This document shows, one piece after another, positions 1 to 8,702 of a DNA stretch of 62,194 bases. The translations under genes were made by a program, and so were the position numbers. Location of the stretch: positions 1 through 62,194 of the forward strand of contig NZ_SPMX01000001.1 in assembly GCF_012940005.1 (NCBI RefSeq). The letters run 5' to 3'. The DNA comes from Candidatus Accumulibacter contiguus. GTDB lineage: Bacteria; Pseudomonadota; Gammaproteobacteria; Burkholderiales; Rhodocyclaceae. The stretch's first letter is position 1. Every line of letters starts with the position of its first letter. The notes beneath the pieces were generated by a model that was given only the letters and a program-made list of their open reading frames with translations, searched no databases and had not been told where the DNA came from.

Positions 1-6
1 GGCAGG

Positions 7-219
7 GTGTTCCCCGCAGGCGCGGGGATGAACCGGAAACATAAATGCCGTGATCGACACGGTGATTGTGTTCCCCGCAGGCGCGGGGATGAACCGGGAG
101 TGCTCTCGGTATCGTTCTTCAACATCTCGTGTTCCCCGCAGGCGCGGGGATGAACCGCATCAGCACTCCCAGCCACCATCACCATCAACGTGTTCCCCAT
201 AGGCGCGGGGGATGAATCG
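7..219 (+). CRISPR. Type I-E CRISPR array, leader-distal end (4 repeats, 3 spacers)
   Basis: Four copies of a 29-nt repeat beginning GTGTTCCCCGC and ending GGGGATGAACCG lie at 7-35, 68-96, 129-157 and 190-219. They are separated by three spacers of exactly 32 nt. This repeat/spacer geometry and the GTTCCCC...GGGGAT palindrome are typical of type I-E arrays, read on the + strand. The last copy is degenerate (CAT instead of CAG in the loop, an extra G, and AATCG for AACCG). That marks the leader-distal end, so the leader, the newer spacers and any cas genes should lie to the left, outside the window. No cas gene is present here. Confidence 0.96.
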
Positions 220-432
220 GTTTCGGGCCTAGATGATTCCTGTGGAAGCAGGATCGATATTTCACTGCTAATCGTTGTTTTCAGGTTTAATCATGGTCCC
301 GGAAAGTGAAGCCTGGCCCTTGCCACCAGTCGAGTCCGCAGGCGCCGGTGTCATCCGTTTGTCCTCTACGGCCAATGACGTGTAAATCAGCATTTGCTCG
401 ACCAAATTTTTTCGACCACAAAGGAGTGTTAC

Positions 433-1008
433 ATGGCAATCAGTCTGCAGAAAGGCGGTAACGTCAATCTTAGCAAGGAAGCCCCGTCCCTCAAGAGGAT
501 GATCATCGGCCTCGGGTGGAATGCCCGGGCGACCGATGGCGCGGCCTTCGACCTGGACAGCAGCGCATTCATCCTCAAGAGCGACGGCAAGGTTCGCAAC
601 GACGCCGATTTCATTTTCTACAACAACCTCAAGTCATCCTGCGGTTCGGTCGTTCACAACGGCGACAACCTGACCGGCATTGGCGAGGGGGATGACGAAA
701 CGCTGACGATCGAACTCGGCAAGGTTCCTGCCGAGGTGGACAAAGTCACCATCGCCGTCACGATCCACGAAGCCGAAGCGCGCGGTCAGAATTTCGGCAT
801 GGTGAGCAAAGCCTACATCCGTTGCATCGACGCAGACACCAGCAAGGAGATTGCCCGCTACGACCTCTCCGAAGACAGCTCGATCGAAACGGCGATGGTC
901 TTCGGCGAGATCTACCGGCTCGGCGCGGACTGGAAGTTCAAGGCCGTAGGCCAGGGGTTCAAGGGTGGACTCGCCCCGCTTGCCCGCTCCTTCGGTGTCA
1001 GCACCTAA
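433..1008 (+). CDS. terD: TerD family stress/tellurium-resistance protein
   Basis: A 191-aa protein beginning [16 protein letters not shown], the standard TerD opening. It has the family's GLGW motif, a D-L-D-S-S acidic calcium-binding segment, and [15 protein letters not shown], the conserved second metal site. TerD proteins are cytoplasmic calcium-binding proteins of the Ter envelope/stress system linked to tellurite and phage resistance; their biochemical role is unsettled. The start at 433 is chosen because AAGGAG (421-426) lies 6 nt upstream and the protein then aligns with the family start; the frame is open to 394. The neighbours are an AIM24-like gene 5 nt downstream and a second TerD, a usual ter arrangement. 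Confidence 0.93.
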   Translation: MAISLQKGGNVNLSKEAPSLKRMIIGLGWNARATDGAAFDLDSSAFILKSDGKVRNDADFIFYNNLKSSCGSVVHNGDNLTGIGEGDDETLTIELGKVPAEVDKVTIAVTIHEAEARGQNFGMVSKAYIRCIDADTSKEIARYDLSEDSSIETAMVFGEIYRLGADWKFKAVGQGFKGGLAPLARSFGVST

Positions 1009-1013
1009 CGGTC

Positions 1014-1731
1014 ATGGCTGTTTTCACGGTAACCGGAGAAGTGGATCCCTTTCTACATGTCTCGCTGAACAGGGGTGAACGAATCTATTGTGAATCGGAC
1101 GCGATGGTGATGATGGAGGCGGCGCTCGATCTCAAGGGGAAGATGACCGGGGGAATTCTCGGGTCGCTGATGCGACGCCTGGCCAACGGCGAGTCGTTTT
1201 TTCAGCAGCACATCGAGGCGTCTCGCGGCGACGGCGACTGCCTGCTTTCTCCGGTTCTGCCCGGCGCGATGCAATTGGTCGATGTCGGGCCGCGACAATA
1301 CCTGCTCAATGACGGCGCATTCGTCGCGGCCGAATCCGGCGTCGATATGCAGGTCCAGATGCAGAACATCGCCAGCGCCCTGTTTGCCCAGTCCGGCGGT
1401 TTTTTTTCTCATGAAGACCGCCGGGACCGGCAAGCTGGCTGTTTCGGGCTTCGGGTCGATGTTTGAGCTTGACGTGATGCCCGGCAAGGAGGTGATCATC
1501 GACAACTCGCATGTCGTCTGCTGGGACAGTTCATTGCACTACGAAATTTCGGTAACCACCGGTGGTGGCGGGGGTGGCATGCTCGGCAATCTGGTCAACA
1601 GCGCCACCAGTGGCGAGGGGGTCGTTCTGCGCTTTTCCGGCCAGGGGAAAGTTTTCATCTGCTCGCGCAACCGGGACGCGTTTCTCGAATGGATGCGCAA
1701 GGAAATGGCTGGACAGCGGAGCAACCGCTGA
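1014..1731 (+). pseudogene. AIM24 / TIGR00266-type protein, frame broken at a T8 run
   Basis: Translation from ATG 1014 gives an AIM24-like N-terminal half (MAVFTVTGEVDPFLHVSL...). It continues past a run of eight T at 1400-1407 into nonsense and stops at 1466. The +1 frame after the run continues as FFLMKTAGTGKLAVSGFG and a glycine-rich segment (TTGGGGGGMLGNLV) to a stop at 1731, which is the expected C-terminal half. Seven T would restore one protein of about 238 aa. AIM24-like proteins commonly sit in ter clusters; their function is unknown. The gene lies between two TerD genes with short gaps, so one operon is likely. The break may be a sequencing error, a true mutation, or a slippage site. 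Confidence 0.8.
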
Positions 1732-1773
1732 GCTTTGGATCGGACTACACTTTTCAACGACAGGAGAATCAAA

Positions 1774-2355
1774 ATGGCGGTGAGCCTGCAAAAGGGTCAG
1801 AAAATTTCGCTCGAAAAAGAGGCTGGAGGTGCGCTCAACCGGGTCGTCATGGGTCTCGGCTGGGATGCCGTAAAGAAAAAGGGATTTTTCGGCTTGGGCG
1901 GGGGGCAGAAGGAGATCGACCTCGATGCCTCGTGCCTTCTTTTCGACGAGAACCGGAGCTTGCTCGACGTGGTCTGGTTCAGGCAGTTGCGCAGCAAGGA
2001 CGGCAGCATCCAGCATTCCGGCGATAATCTTACAGGCGCCGGAGAGGGCGACGATGAGCAGATTATCGTCAATCTCAATGCCGTGCCGGCCAACGTGAAG
2101 TCACTGGTGTTTACGGTCAATTCCTTCACCGGACAGGATTTTTCGCAGGTCAATAACGCTTTCTGCCGGATCGTCGATGGGGCCAACGGCAAGGAGATTG
2201 CGCGCTATGACCTGAGCGTTCAGGGAAGCCACACGGCGCAGATCATGGCCAAGGTGTATCGGCACGCAGGCGAGTGGAAGATGCATGCCATCGGCGAGAA
2301 CGGCAGTGGGGTCACCTTCCAGGATCTGCTGCCGCTGATCGTGCCGCACATCTGA
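1774..2355 (+). CDS. terD: TerD family protein (second paralogue)
   Basis: A 193-aa TerD paralogue starting MAVSLQKGQKISLEKE, with GLGWD, an acidic DLDASCLLFD segment and HSGDNLTGAGEGDDE. Compared with the first TerD it has an inserted loop KKKGFFGLGGGQKE between the first strands, which is common in TerD/TerE-type paralogues. The start is set by CAGGAG (1761-1766), 7 nt upstream. It follows the AIM24-like gene by 42 nt and is probably cotranscribed with it. It ends with a hydrophobic tail (LLPLIVPHI). TerD, TerE and TerZ are hard to separate by sequence alone, so the symbol is generic. Confidence 0.92.
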   Translation: MAVSLQKGQKISLEKEAGGALNRVVMGLGWDAVKKKGFFGLGGGQKEIDLDASCLLFDENRSLLDVVWFRQLRSKDGSIQHSGDNLTGAGEGDDEQIIVNLNAVPANVKSLVFTVNSFTGQDFSQVNNAFCRIVDGANGKEIARYDLSVQGSHTAQIMAKVYRHAGEWKMHAIGENGSGVTFQDLLPLIVPHI

Positions 2356-2431
2356 TCTGTTCCTGCACAGCTGACGGAGTCTTGGTTGCGGCCTGGCAAT
2401 GCCGCGAGATCGATGGGTGTGATTTACTTCT

Positions 2432-3539
2432 TCAGTGATTCCGTAATGAGTGACGCGACAGAAACGATCTCATCGTCTCGTCAAGAAGCCCTTTGCGGTA
2501 CAGCAGTTGTGTCAAATCACAGCCCCCGGTCCCGAAAAGGTTTACTTCGAGAGCCAACGGCCCGTCATTGGACAGTGCGATATCCCACTGCTGAAATCGC
2601 AACTTTGGCAAGGCAAGCGCAGCACCGAGGGTAAAATCAAGAACCTGTAGCCAATCCGGCACGAATAGCGTCTTGAGCAATACGCCGGTATCCGGATGCT
2701 GTTCGACCTCAACCACGTCCAGGCCTGTTCCGTTGATGACTCGAGTAATTTTACCTGTTTCCTGGTCAATTGCCGCTGCCAGATTTCCGGTCTTACCACC
2801 GTTGTAGTTGTCATGAGCATTGCTGCCGGTCGGCAACTTCCAGAAACAGCGATGCAGGATCGGCCCCTGATCTTCATCGCATAAGACGATCATGCGCAAA
2901 CTTGAAACGATTTTTCCAAGGCTGTTAACAAGCCTGGCGTCGGGCTGTATCGGGGTCTGAAAGAGATATCCCAAACGCTCGGTGTCGTGGGACTCCTGGA
3001 TAAAATCAGGAACCTTGACGCGGCTACCGCCCCGGAACAATACACAATCATGCTCCACATCATAGGCATCGGCAAGAAACGCTCCGCGGCCAAATCCACT
3101 AGCGGATGGCTTGGAAAAAAAATGGATAGTTTTCGGGAGTTCTCAACCACGCATGGAGTACGACGGGATCTTCAAGTGCGTCGGCTCCCGCAAGGGGTCG
3201 GAAACGACCCGGCAAATAGATGGCGCGGGTTTCGGGAATACGGAGGTTTATGCTTTGAAACAGTGAATACATCAGCACCTTGTCCAACCCGAGACAATGC
3301 CAGGATCGCTCATTCAGTGCGTCGAGCCGGGATTCTGCCTTCCAGCCAACAAAATTTTCCTTTTCGGCGCTGGGGAGCGACGCTTCAAAAAGACGATAGG
3401 AGTAGTAGTCGCCAGGCCCAATCCGCCCAGGATGGCGTGCGAGGTGAACAATTTCAGCAAGCTGGCGAATGATGGATATGCCGTGGTCAGTACTGACCCG
3501 GCGGGCTTGCTGAACATATGCAGCAATTTTCTTGAGCAT
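2432..3539 (-). pseudogene. Sugar-transfer-associated ATP-grasp protein, frame broken at an A8 run
   Basis: The N-terminal part (from ATG at 3539, MLKKIAAYVQQ) carries RQLAEIVHLARHPGRIGPGDYYSYRLFE, the opening typical of the ATPgrasp_ST family. It stops at 3099, just after a run of eight A at 3115-3122. In the next frame the protein resumes as FFSKPSASGFGRGA (the ATP-grasp nucleotide loop). It runs on through HDNYNGGKTGNLAAAID and ALEVNLFGTGGCDLTQ to a stop at 2432. Seven A would restore about 370 aa, the usual family size. Such enzymes are thought to ligate carboxylates to amines in polysaccharide or peptide biosynthesis; the substrate is unknown. An in-frame ATG at 3656 is an alternative start. 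Confidence 0.75.
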
Positions 3540-4013
3540 TTCGAGCACGCATCCTTTGATGAAAGGTGGGCGAGTGAGGGGCGAGCAAGGCCACGTTCTC
3601 CACTCCCATCGGGCAAGGAACAAGGGCTTGCAGCTCGCTGGATGGATGCTCCTCAATGGCGGTACGGCTGTTCAGAGGATTGTAAGCGAGCAGGGCCATG
3701 GGTTCAAACCTGTTGCCGGCCTGGAACGGATCTTCAGCCGCTTCACGAGATCCTTCCTGGTCATTGCACCAGCTCCAGGGACGAACAAGATCGCTTGAAG
3801 GTGCCAAGATGGCTTCGCATGCTCTCCCCCCGCCATGCCCGGACAACCGCAGCGCAAGGTGGGCCACGCCTGGTCGCCGGCGAGCACTTCAGACAACCTC
3901 TTGCCGTGGAAGCGGACGGGTCGATGCTTGTGGCTGACAGCGGCGACAGCGGTGTGACATAATCCTTTTTCTTGCCCGCCGATGCGGGCCGAACTTCTTC
4001 GGATGATCCATCG
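3540..4013. other. Intergenic stretch, no recognised gene
   Basis: About 470 bases lie between the start of the ATP-grasp gene and leuC. Several overlapping open frames exist on both strands, but none shows a recognisable domain and none has a convincing ribosome-binding site. The divergent promoters for the ATP-grasp gene and for leuC should lie here. A short GC hairpin (GCCCGCCGATGCGGGC, 3974-3989) lies 24 nt before the leuC start. It could be a fragment of leader structure, but no leader peptide was identified. Confidence 0.4.
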
Positions 4014-5438
4014 ATGCCGCAGACCCTGTACGAAAAACTTTGGCAGGACCACCTCGTCCATCAGCAGGCCGATGGGACCGCGCTGATCTATATCGACCGC
4101 CATCTGGTGCACGAAGTGACCAGCCCGCAGGCCTTCGAGGGTCTCAAGCTGGCTGGCCGCAAGCCCTGGCGTGTTTCTTCGATCGTCGCTACCGCCGACC
4201 ACAACACCCCCACCGATCACTGGGATCGGGGCATCGAGGATCCGATTTCGCGCCTGCAGGTCGAAACACTCGACGCCAACATCCGTGCGGTCGGCGCGCT
4301 CGCCTATTTCCCGTTCAGGGATCCTCGCCAGGGAATCGTGCACGTCGTCGGCCCGGAAAGCGGTGCGACCTTGCCGGGCATGACGGTCGTCTGTGGGGAT
4401 TCGCATACCAGCACGCACGGCGCTTTCGCGTGCATGGCACACGGCATCGGCACCTCCGAGGTCGAACATGTTCTGGCCACGCAGTGCCTGCTGCAGAAGC
4501 AGTCGAAAACCATGCTCCTGCAGGTGGATGGGAGGCTCGCCAGGGGAGTGACGGCGAAGGACCTGGCGCTGGCGATCATTGCCCGGATCGGCACCGCTGG
4601 CGGCACCGGTCATGCCATCGAGTTCGCCGGGAGCACGATCCGCGGCTTGTCGATGGAAGGTCGGATGACGCTCTGCAACATGGCCATCGAAGCCGGCGCA
4701 CGCCTGGGTCTGGTGGCGGTCGATGAGGTAACCATCGACTACCTGCGTGGGCGACCTTTTGCGCCCAAGGGCGCGCAGTGGGAGCAGGCCGTTGCCGCCT
4801 GGCGTGGCCTGCACAGCGATGCCGATGCCCGCTTTGATCGCGTCGTCGAGATCACGGCCGAGGACATCCGGCCGCAGGTGACCTGGGGTACCTCGCCGGA
4901 AATGGTGGTGCCCGTCGATGCCTGCGTTCCCGATCCGGCCAATGAAGCCGATCCGGTCAGGCGCGAAGGCATGGAGCGGGCGTTGCGCTACATGGGTCTG
5001 AGCCCCAGGCAGCCGATCCGGGAGATCCGTCTCGACAAGATTTTCATCGGCTCTTGCACCAACTCGCGTATCGAGGACTTGCGGGCTGCTGCCGCGGTGG
5101 TCCAGGGCCGGAAAGTGGCCAGCAACATCCGGCTGGCGCTGGTGGTTCCGGGTTCGGGACTGGTCAAACGGCAGGCGGAGCGCGAAGGGCTGGACGAGAT
5201 TTTTCTTGCTGCCGGTTTCGAGTGGCGCGAGCCCGGCTGTTCGATGTGCCTGGCGATGAATGCCGATCGCCTCGAGGCGGGCGAGCGTTGTGCCTCGACC
5301 TCGAACCGCAACTTCGAGGGGCGACAGGGTGCAGGTGGGCGGACCCACCTGGTGAGTCCGGAAATGGCCGCGGCGGCGGCGATTGCCGGACATTTCTGTG
5401 ATGTTGGCGAGCTGCTTGGCCGCAAGGAGAAGGGATGA
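4014..5438 (+). CDS. leuC: 3-isopropylmalate dehydratase large subunit
   Basis: A 474-aa LeuC, the cytoplasmic aconitase-family subunit that isomerises 2-isopropylmalate to 3-isopropylmalate in leucine synthesis together with LeuD. Visible signatures are [24 protein letters not shown]-type substrate and cluster residues, [13 protein letters not shown] (first iron-sulfur cysteine) and GCSMCLAMN (the two other cluster cysteines). The length is normal for the bacterial family (about 470 aa). The ATG at 4014 gives the usual start [13 protein letters not shown]; the frame is open upstream to 3972. Its TGA overlaps the ATG of the next small gene, so translation is probably coupled. Confidence 0.97.
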   Translation: MPQTLYEKLWQDHLVHQQADGTALIYIDRHLVHEVTSPQAFEGLKLAGRKPWRVSSIVATADHNTPTDHWDRGIEDPISRLQVETLDANIRAVGALAYFPFRDPRQGIVHVVGPESGATLPGMTVVCGDSHTSTHGAFACMAHGIGTSEVEHVLATQCLLQKQSKTMLLQVDGRLARGVTAKDLALAIIARIGTAGGTGHAIEFAGSTIRGLSMEGRMTLCNMAIEAGARLGLVAVDEVTIDYLRGRPFAPKGAQWEQAVAAWRGLHSDADARFDRVVEITAEDIRPQVTWGTSPEMVVPVDACVPDPANEADPVRREGMERALRYMGLSPRQPIREIRLDKIFIGSCTNSRIEDLRAAAAVVQGRKVASNIRLALVVPGSGLVKRQAEREGLDEIFLAAGFEWREPGCSMCLAMNADRLEAGERCASTSNRNFEGRQGAGGRTHLVSPEMAAAAAIAGHFCDVGELLGRKEKG

Positions 5439-5563
5439 ACAGGCTGACCTGGATGCTGCTGGTGATCGTTTCGCTGACTTCGCTGGCGTCCTGCAACACC
5501 ATACAAGGGGTGGGCAGGGATATCGAAAAAGGCGGACAGGCCATCGAGAGGGCTGCCAAGTAA
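5435..5563 (+). CDS. Entericidin EcnA/EcnB-type small lipoprotein
   Basis: A 42-aa protein, [25 protein letters not shown]..., ending in GQAIERAAK. It has a lipoprotein signal with lipobox LASC (lipidated Cys at residue 20). The [14 protein letters not shown] tail is characteristic of entericidins, small envelope lipoproteins tied to stress-induced lysis and its antidote in enterobacteria. The start overlaps the leuC stop (ATGA), so it is coupled to leuC and lies between leuC and leuD. This placement inside the leu operon is seen in other betaproteobacteria. Its TAA stop is the first three bases of a dispersed repeat element. Confidence 0.85.
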   Translation: MNRLTWMLLVIVSLTSLASCNTIQGVGRDIEKGGQAIERAAK

Positions 5564-5681
5564 CGGTCATGACTTTTTCAGGCACACCCGATCATGGAAG
5601 TCATGACCGTTTCCCTCTCCCCCGACCCCTCCCCCGCGAGGGGGAGGGGAGACTCGTGAGTCGCATACGCGACTTTCACAT
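5561..5681 (+). repeat. Three-hairpin dispersed intergenic element, copy 1
   Basis: The element starts TAACGGTCATGACTTT. Arm ACGGTCATGACTT (5563-5575) pairs with AAGTCATGACCGT (5598-5610). A second perfect hairpin follows, CCCCTCCCCC-GCGA-GGGGGAGGGG, with a GNRA-type loop. A third stem is AGTCGC...GCGACT, ending in TTTCACAT. Four more copies occur at 28674, 52800 (inverted), 59588 and 61862 (first hairpin only). It lies between the entericidin gene and leuD, inside an apparent operon, so it would be transcribed. No open reading frame or transposase is attached; it behaves like a REP/MITE-class element. Confidence 0.85.
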
Positions 5682-5705
5682 TAAGGCGCCCTGACAAGGA
5701 GGAGT

Positions 5706-6344
5706 ATGGACAAGTTCGTTTGCCTGGAAGGACTGGTGGCGCCACTCGATCGGGCCAATGTCGACACCGATGCGATTATTCCCAAGCAGTTCCTGAAGTC
5801 GATCCAACGTTCGGGTTTCGGTCCGAATCTGTTCGACGAATGGCGTTATCTCGATGCCGGAGAACCCGGCAAGGAAGACTCGTTGCGGCGGCTCAACCCG
5901 GCTTTCGTTCTCAATCAGCCACGCTATCAGGGGGCGCAAATCCTGCTGACGCGCCAGAACTTCGGTTGCGGTAGTTCGCGTGAACACGCGCCCTGGGCTT
6001 TGCTCGACTTCGGTTTTCGCGCGCTGATTGGCGAGAGCTTCGCCGACATTTTTTTCAACAACTGTTTCAAGAACGGTATTCTGCCGATCGTGCTGCCGGC
6101 TGCCGAAATCGACGCGCTGTTTGTGCTGGTCGAGGCCACCCCGGGCTGCCGGCTGGTGGTTGACCTCGAGCAGCAGCAACTGCGCTGTCCGGATGGCAGG
6201 GTGCTATCGTTTGTCGTGGATTCCTTCCGGCGCGAATGTCTGCTCAATGGCTGGGATGATATCGGTCTCACCCTGCGCCATGCCGATCTGATCCGGGCTT
6301 TTGAAGACAAACGGCGTATCGAGCAGCCTTGGCTGTTCGCCTGA
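5706..6344 (+). CDS. leuD: 3-isopropylmalate dehydratase small subunit
   Basis: A 212-aa LeuD, the swivel-domain partner of LeuC. It shows the family features [14 protein letters not shown] near the N-terminus and [15 protein letters not shown], the substrate-recognition loop. It ends normally with ...IEQPWLFA. The ATG at 5706 follows AAGGAGG (5697-5703). The gene is separated from leuC by the entericidin gene and repeat copy 1, but its orientation and spacing to leuB (10 nt) keep it in the leucine operon. A run of seven T at 6049-6055 inside this gene is in frame, so not every long run in the window is miscounted. Confidence 0.97.
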   Translation: MDKFVCLEGLVAPLDRANVDTDAIIPKQFLKSIQRSGFGPNLFDEWRYLDAGEPGKEDSLRRLNPAFVLNQPRYQGAQILLTRQNFGCGSSREHAPWALLDFGFRALIGESFADIFFNNCFKNGILPIVLPAAEIDALFVLVEATPGCRLVVDLEQQQLRCPDGRVLSFVVDSFRRECLLNGWDDIGLTLRHADLIRAFEDKRRIEQPWLFA

Positions 6345-6354
6345 GGGAGCGGAA

Positions 6355-7419
6355 ATGAAGATTTGTGTTCTCCCCGGAGACGGCATCGGCCCGGAAATCA
6401 TTGCCGAAGCAGTGCGTGTTCTGCAGGCACTCGCAATCGGCTGCGAGATGGAGGAGGGACTGCTCGGCGGCTGCGCCGTCGATGCCACCGGTGATCCTTA
6501 TCCGCCAGCGACGCAAGCGCTGGCTCAGCAGGCCGACGCGGTGTTGCTGGGTGCCGTCGGCGGCCCGCAATGGGACAATCTGCCGCGCGCGCAGCGCCCG
6601 GAGCGTGGCTTGCTCGGGATTCGCCAGCAGCTTGGCCTGTTTGCCAATCTGCGCCCGGCGATCCTGTATCCGGAACTGGCCAACGCTTCCTCACTCAAGG
6701 CGGAGGTGGTGGCTGGTCTGGACATTCTGATCGTCCGTGAACTGACCGGCGACATTTATTTTGGCCAGCCGCGCGGCATCGAGATGCGGGTCGTGGATGG
6801 TCGGCAGGAACGTTTCGCTTTCAACACCATGCATTACAGCGAAAGCGAGATTCGCCGCATCGTGCGGGTAGCTTTCGAGGCGGCACGCAAACGCAACCGG
6901 AAGCTGTGCTCGGTCGACAAGATGAATGTCCTCGAGACCACCCAGCTCTGGCGTGATGTGGCCAACGAAACGGCGGTCGAGTATCCTGACGTCGATCTCA
7001 GCCACATGCTGGTCGACAATGCCGCGATGCAGCTGGTACGCAATCCTTCACAGTTCGACGTGCTGGTTACTGGTAACCTGTTCGGCGACATTCTGTCGGA
7101 TGAAGCGGCAATGCTCACCGGCTCGATCGGCATGCTGCCTTCGGCGTCGCTGGATGCGAACAACAAGGGCCTGTACGAGCCCTGTCACGGTTCGGCTCCG
7201 GATATCGCCGGTCGCGGGCTGGCCAATCCTTTGGCGACGATTCTTTCGGCAGCAATGATGTTGCGCTACACCTTCGCACAGGAGTCGGCTGCCTTGCGTA
7301 TTGAAAATGCGGTCAGGAAAGTGCTGCAGCAGGGTTACCGAACGGCTGACATTTACGAGCCAGGGATGCAGAAGGTGGGTACACGCGCCATGGGCGATGC
7401 CGTTCTGGCGGCGCTTTGA
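6355..7419 (+). CDS. leuB: 3-isopropylmalate dehydrogenase
   Basis: A 354-aa NAD-dependent beta-decarboxylating dehydrogenase converting 3-isopropylmalate to 2-oxoisocaproate, the third leucine-specific step. It starts [15 protein letters not shown] and has [24 protein letters not shown], the catalytic-lysine region [14 protein letters not shown] and the NAD motif [20 protein letters not shown]. The ATG at 6355 follows GGGAGCGG; the frame is open to 6301 but the family start is at 6355. The gene lies 10 nt after leuD and 22 nt before asd. Confidence 0.97.
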   Translation: MKICVLPGDGIGPEIIAEAVRVLQALAIGCEMEEGLLGGCAVDATGDPYPPATQALAQQADAVLLGAVGGPQWDNLPRAQRPERGLLGIRQQLGLFANLRPAILYPELANASSLKAEVVAGLDILIVRELTGDIYFGQPRGIEMRVVDGRQERFAFNTMHYSESEIRRIVRVAFEAARKRNRKLCSVDKMNVLETTQLWRDVANETAVEYPDVDLSHMLVDNAAMQLVRNPSQFDVLVTGNLFGDILSDEAAMLTGSIGMLPSASLDANNKGLYEPCHGSAPDIAGRGLANPLATILSAAMMLRYTFAQESAALRIENAVRKVLQQGYRTADIYEPGMQKVGTRAMGDAVLAAL

Positions 7420-7441
7420 GTTGAATGACAGGAGTGCAAGA

Positions 7442-8572
7442 ATGAGGAAGCTGGGTCTGGTGGGTTGGCGCGGCATGGTGGGATCGGTCCTGATGCAGCG
7501 GATGCTCGAAGAGGGGGATTTCGAACAGGTCGATCCGCTCTATTTTTCGACTTCATCGGTCGGAAGCAAGGCGCCCGTGCTGGCCGGCAAGGACGCCGGC
7601 ACATTGCAGGACGCGATGTCGATCGAGGCGCTGAGCCGGATGGACATGATCATCACCTGTCAGGGGGGCGACTACACCAAGGAAATCTTCCCTCGGCTGC
7701 GTGCTGCCGGCTGGCAGGGGCACTGGATTGATGCGGCTTCCACCCTGCGCATGCACGACGACGCGGTGATCATTCTCGATCCGGTGAACCTCGATGTGAT
7801 CAAGGATGCGCTGACCAGGGGCGGTCGCAACTGGATCGGTGGCAACTGCACGGTTTCGCTGATGTTGATGGGCATTGGCGGTCTGTTCCGGCAGGATCTC
7901 GTCGAATGGGTCAGCGCCATGACCTATCAGGCAGCGTCCGGGGCCGGAGCACAGAACATGCGCGAACTGCTGCAGCAGATGGGCGCGCTGCATGACGCGG
8001 TGCGCTCCGATCTGGCCGAGCCGGCCTCGGCGATTCTCGATATTGATCGCAAGGTTGCAAGGAGCATGCGATCGCCGGATTTCCCGACCCGGAACTTTCG
8101 CAACACGGCTCTGGCCGGTAGTCTGATACCGTGGATCGATGTGCCGGTCGAGGGCGGCCAGTCGAAGGAAGAGTGGAAAGGCGGTGCCGAGTGCAACAAG
8201 ATCCTCGGTCGTCCGGCCTTTCGCACGCCGGGCAGCATCCCGGTCGATGGTTTGTGCGTACGTATCGGTGCGATGCGTTGTCATGCGCAGGGTTTGACCA
8301 TCAAGCTCAAGAGTGATGTGCCGTTGACTGATCTGAACGAGATCATTGCCCAGGCCAATCCGTGGGTGAAAGTGGTTCCCAATGAACGCGAGATCACCGA
8401 GCGGGAACTGACGCCGGCCGCGGTTACCGGGACCCTGGCCATTCCGGTGGGTCGTTTGCACAAGCTGGCGATGGGGCCGGAGTATCTCGGCGCTTTCACG
8501 GTCGGGGATCAGTTGCTCTGGGGAGCGGCCGAACCGCTTCGCCGAATGCTCCGTATTCTGATAGAGGACTGA
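7442..8572 (+). CDS. asd: Aspartate-semialdehyde dehydrogenase
   Basis: A 376-aa enzyme that reduces aspartyl phosphate to aspartate semialdehyde for lysine, diaminopimelate, threonine and methionine synthesis. It opens [21 protein letters not shown], the long gammaproteobacterial/betaproteobacterial-type Asd. The active-site cysteine sits in [10 protein letters not shown] second signature is [17 protein letters not shown], followed by [16 protein letters not shown] near the C-terminus. It follows leuB by 22 nt with AGGAG (7430-7434) upstream, so it is probably expressed from the leu operon as in other betaproteobacteria. Confidence 0.97.
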   Translation: MRKLGLVGWRGMVGSVLMQRMLEEGDFEQVDPLYFSTSSVGSKAPVLAGKDAGTLQDAMSIEALSRMDMIITCQGGDYTKEIFPRLRAAGWQGHWIDAASTLRMHDDAVIILDPVNLDVIKDALTRGGRNWIGGNCTVSLMLMGIGGLFRQDLVEWVSAMTYQAASGAGAQNMRELLQQMGALHDAVRSDLAEPASAILDIDRKVARSMRSPDFPTRNFRNTALAGSLIPWIDVPVEGGQSKEEWKGGAECNKILGRPAFRTPGSIPVDGLCVRIGAMRCHAQGLTIKLKSDVPLTDLNEIIAQANPWVKVVPNEREITERELTPAAVTGTLAIPVGRLHKLAMGPEYLGAFTVGDQLLWGAAEPLRRMLRILIED

Positions 8573-8702
8573 TTGAATCATCGGGTCCGGGAAGTCGTTT
8601 CTGACCTTGTCGAGGCCTTTGGACCAGAAGAATGTTTAGCTTGCATGGCTAAGTTCATGATGTTATTTTAATTATTCCGATGTGGACGCTCAGGGATGCG
8701 CC

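Noticed and set aside
1006-1020. TAACGGTCATGG after the first TerD, resembling the start of the dispersed element
   Set aside because: Only about ten bases match and neither the second arm nor the other hairpins follow; it is the stop of TerD and the start of the AIM24 gene.
3672-5585. A 637-codon open frame on the minus strand across leuC
   Set aside because: It lies antisense to a clearly conserved leuC and has no recognisable domain; GC-rich genes routinely give such long shadow frames.
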